Below are positions 5,785 to 7,216 of a DNA stretch of 7,216 nt, in pieces. The translations under genes and the position numbers were made by a program. Origin of the DNA: Chitinophaga pinensis. Its GTDB lineage: Bacteria > Bacteroidota > Bacteroidia > UKL13-3. Position 1 is the stretch's first letter. Each line of letters starts with the position of its first letter. A model generated the notes under the pieces. That model had not been told where the DNA came from. It did not search any database and saw only the letters and a list, made by a program, of their open reading frames with translations. Location: NCBI GenBank assembly GCA_945876985.1, contig CAMCQX010000077.1, forward strand, positions 1-7,216. Direction: 5' to 3'.

Positions 5785-6103
5785 GAGTAACGAAGTACCA
5801 AACGATCCAAATCAAATAAATATTGAATTAAGCGAAGAAATGGCTGAAGGCATTTACGCTAATTTAGCAATTATTACACACAGCAATAGCGAGTTTGTGT
5901 TAGATTTTATTAGAATTATGCCTGGTGTTCCAAAGGCTAAAGTAAAGTCAAGAATAGTGTTAACACCCGAACATGCAAAGCGTTTGCTTCTTGCTTTAAC
6001 TGATAATATTAGAAAATATGAAGATCAAGTTGGTGAAATTAATTTACCTGATATGATGCCACCTTTTCCAATGAATTTTGGTGGAACTACCGGGCAGGCA
6101 TAA
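5783..6103 (+). CDS. DUF3467 domain-containing protein
   Basis: A 106-aa cytoplasmic protein matching the DUF3467 family almost end to end: acidic start (INIELSEEMAEG), the conserved YANLAIITHSNSEFVLDFIRIMPG (25-48), then KAKVKSRIVLTPEHAKRLLLALTDNIRKYE (51-80) and a Pro/Met-rich tail. No signal peptide or membrane segment. The molecular function is not established to my knowledge. The length is normal for the family. From memory, many Bacteroidota carry this gene next to rpoC; here it sits between a sensor kinase and a secreted nuclease, so it may be a second copy or a relocated one. The start at 5783 is supported by the conserved N-terminus and the promoter-like element immediately upstream. 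Confidence 0.9.
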   Translation: MSNEVPNDPNQINIELSEEMAEGIYANLAIITHSNSEFVLDFIRIMPGVPKAKVKSRIVLTPEHAKRLLLALTDNIRKYEDQVGEINLPDMMPPFPMNFGGTTGQA

Positions 6104-6189
6104 ACGAGATTTTTGAATAAAATACATAAGCTAAATTAATATTTTAGGATAAAGCTTAGCAACAAATTTATGGAAAAACATTTTATACA

Positions 6190-7216
6190 ATGAAAAAAAT
6201 ATTACTATCAATAGTTGTACTTTTTGTTTTTCAAAATTTAGTTTTTGCGCAGCAAGAAATAAAAACCAATGATGGTAAAATTGTTGTGTTAAATAATGAT
6301 GGAACGTGGAATTATGCCGATAGTATTCCCTTGTATTCCATTAAAGTTACCAATATTCCCCAATTAGAAATTCCTAAAACAAATGCTAAGAATAAAGTAA
6401 TCGATCATGCTGGATATTCATTATTATACAATGAAAGCCATGAGCAAGCTAGTTGGGTAGCCTATGAACTTACCAAAGATGAAACCAATAAAATTTTTGA
6501 TAGGACCAATAAATTCATCGTTGATCGGAGTGTTAAAACGGGAAGTGCAACAGATAAAGATTACGAAAGTTCAGGTTATGATAGGGGTCATTTAGCACCT
6601 GCTTCTGACATGGGTTGGTCTGAATTAACAATGGCGGAATCATTTTATTACAGTAATATGAGTCCTCAGGATCCAAGTTTTAACAGAGGAATTTGGAAAA
6701 AATTAGAGGAATTAGTTCGCACTTGGGCTATTGAAAACAATAGTTTATACATTGCTACAGGACCTATTTTATCTAATAATCTTCAAACCATTGGTCCTAA
6801 TAAAGTATCTGTTCCCAATTATTATTACAAAGTAATTTTAGATTATAGCGAACCAAGTATCAAAGGAATTGGTTTTATACTTCCAAATATTGGTTCAAAA
6901 GAAGAACTTCAAAATTATGCTGTTTCAATTGATAGCGTTGAATCTTTGACAGGAATTGACTTTTTTCCTTTGTTGGAAGACGGACAAGAAACATTGATAG
7001 AAAAGTCACTTTGCGTAAGTTGTTGGTCGTGGAAAAATAGCAAAATAAAGCATGAAAAGAATGAAAGCAAAGCAGCTGAATCGGTTCAATGTAATGGCAT
7101 AACAAAAGCTGGTAACAGGTGTAAAAATAAAACACTAAATATAAGTGGCTTTTGTTATCATCACGAAACTAAAAGCAGCAGTGATTACAATAAAAATGAA
7201 CAACGTAATGTAAATG
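6190..7216 (+). CDS. Secreted DNA/RNA non-specific endonuclease (NUC1 family), 3' end beyond window
   Basis: The frame is open from the ATG at 6190 to the window end: 342 codons, no stop reached. Residues 1-20 form a signal peptide (KK, hydrophobic core, cleavage after VFA before QQE), so the enzyme is exported. An N-terminal stretch with IVVLNNDGTWNYA (31-43) precedes the nuclease domain (about 65-275). Key motifs are YDRGHLAPASDM (130-141) with catalytic H134, NMSPQ (156-160), and FNRGIWKKLEE (164-174) with the Mg-binding Asn at 165 and an acidic E173, matching Serratia nuclease H89, N119 and E127. It would cleave single- and double-stranded DNA and RNA. A C-terminal module with C301, C311, C322, H324 and H325 (QCNGITKAGNRCKNKT...FCYHH) looks like a small zinc-binding repeat, similar to the DUF5763-type motif seen in Bacteroidota proteins. 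A low-complexity Ser/Asn/Lys tail begins at about 326. Likely roles are nutrient nucleic-acid scavenging or degradation of extracellular DNA. Confidence 0.92.
   Translation, partial: MKKILLSIVVLFVFQNLVFAQQEIKTNDGKIVVLNNDGTWNYADSIPLYSIKVTNIPQLEIPKTNAKNKVIDHAGYSLLYNESHEQASWVAYELTKDETNKIFDRTNKFIVDRSVKTGSATDKDYESSGYDRGHLAPASDMGWSELTMAESFYYSNMSPQDPSFNRGIWKKLEELVRTWAIENNSLYIATGPILSNNLQTIGPNKVSVPNYYYKVILDYSEPSIKGIGFILPNIGSKEELQNYAVSIDSVESLTGIDFFPLLEDGQETLIEKSLCVSCWSWKNSKIKHEKNESKAAESVQCNGITKAGNRCKNKTLNISGFCYHHETKSSSDYNKNEQRNVN

Noticed and set aside
6127..6158. TAAGCT...AGCTTA inverted repeat between DUF3467 and the nuclease
   Set aside because: Only 6-bp arms 20 bp apart without a T-tract; too weak to call a terminator.
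6170..6193. Seven-codon leader ORF (MEKHFIQ) whose TGA overlaps the nuclease ATG
   Set aside because: The ATGA overlap could couple translation, but an ORF this short arises readily by chance in AT-rich DNA; no other support.
6875..7135. 86-aa ORF on the minus strand
   Set aside because: Antisense to the nuclease C-terminal part, which is clearly coding on the + strand.

Overview
The window reads as chromosomal DNA of an AT-rich member of the Bacteroidota (probably a flavobacterial, sphingobacterial or chitinophagial lineage). The evidence is the low GC content, A-rich leaders with only one good Shine-Dalgarno sequence, an exbB-exbD-exbD-tonB cluster whose TonB has the N-terminal signature typical of this phylum, a DUF3467 protein, and a secreted NUC1 nuclease with a small C-terminal Cys/His module. 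All supported genes lie on the + strand. No tRNA, rRNA, insertion sequence, CRISPR array or defence island is visible.

Layout. Positions 1-996 hold the 3' part of ychF (obg-like ATPase); its first ~13 codons lie outside the window. Compared with the family it has lost ~19 codons in frame, including the DIAG (G3/Walker B) segment. A 237-bp AT-rich leader with a perfect 8-bp stem dyad follows. Positions 1234-4195 form a compact energy-transduction operon: exbB, exbD1, exbD2, tonB. An 18-bp perfect palindrome lies between exbB and exbD1, and a 34-bp perfect palindrome followed by T-rich sequence ends the operon 20 bp after the tonB stop. Together these genes would encode the inner-membrane motor that uses the proton motive force to drive outer-membrane TonB-dependent receptors.

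After the terminator comes a small two-helix membrane protein (start best placed at 4269). Its last codons run into an array of 7-bp tandem repeats. About 46 bp later a second, unrelated array of four perfect 16-bp units ends on the base before the ATG of a membrane sensor histidine kinase (4664-5710). The kinase therefore has a tandem repeat as its translation-initiation region, which makes copy-number-dependent expression plausible. No response regulator is next to it.

The right end holds a DUF3467 gene (5783-6103), whose start codon overlaps a 14-bp palindrome and a promoter-like TATACTTG, and a secreted DNA/RNA non-specific endonuclease (6190 to beyond the window end) with the DRGH catalytic motif.

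Nothing here amounts to an obviously new multi-gene system. The best leads are the G3-less YchF (real variant or assembly collapse), the paired tandem-repeat arrays around the kinase start, and the palindromes that punctuate the tonB operon.
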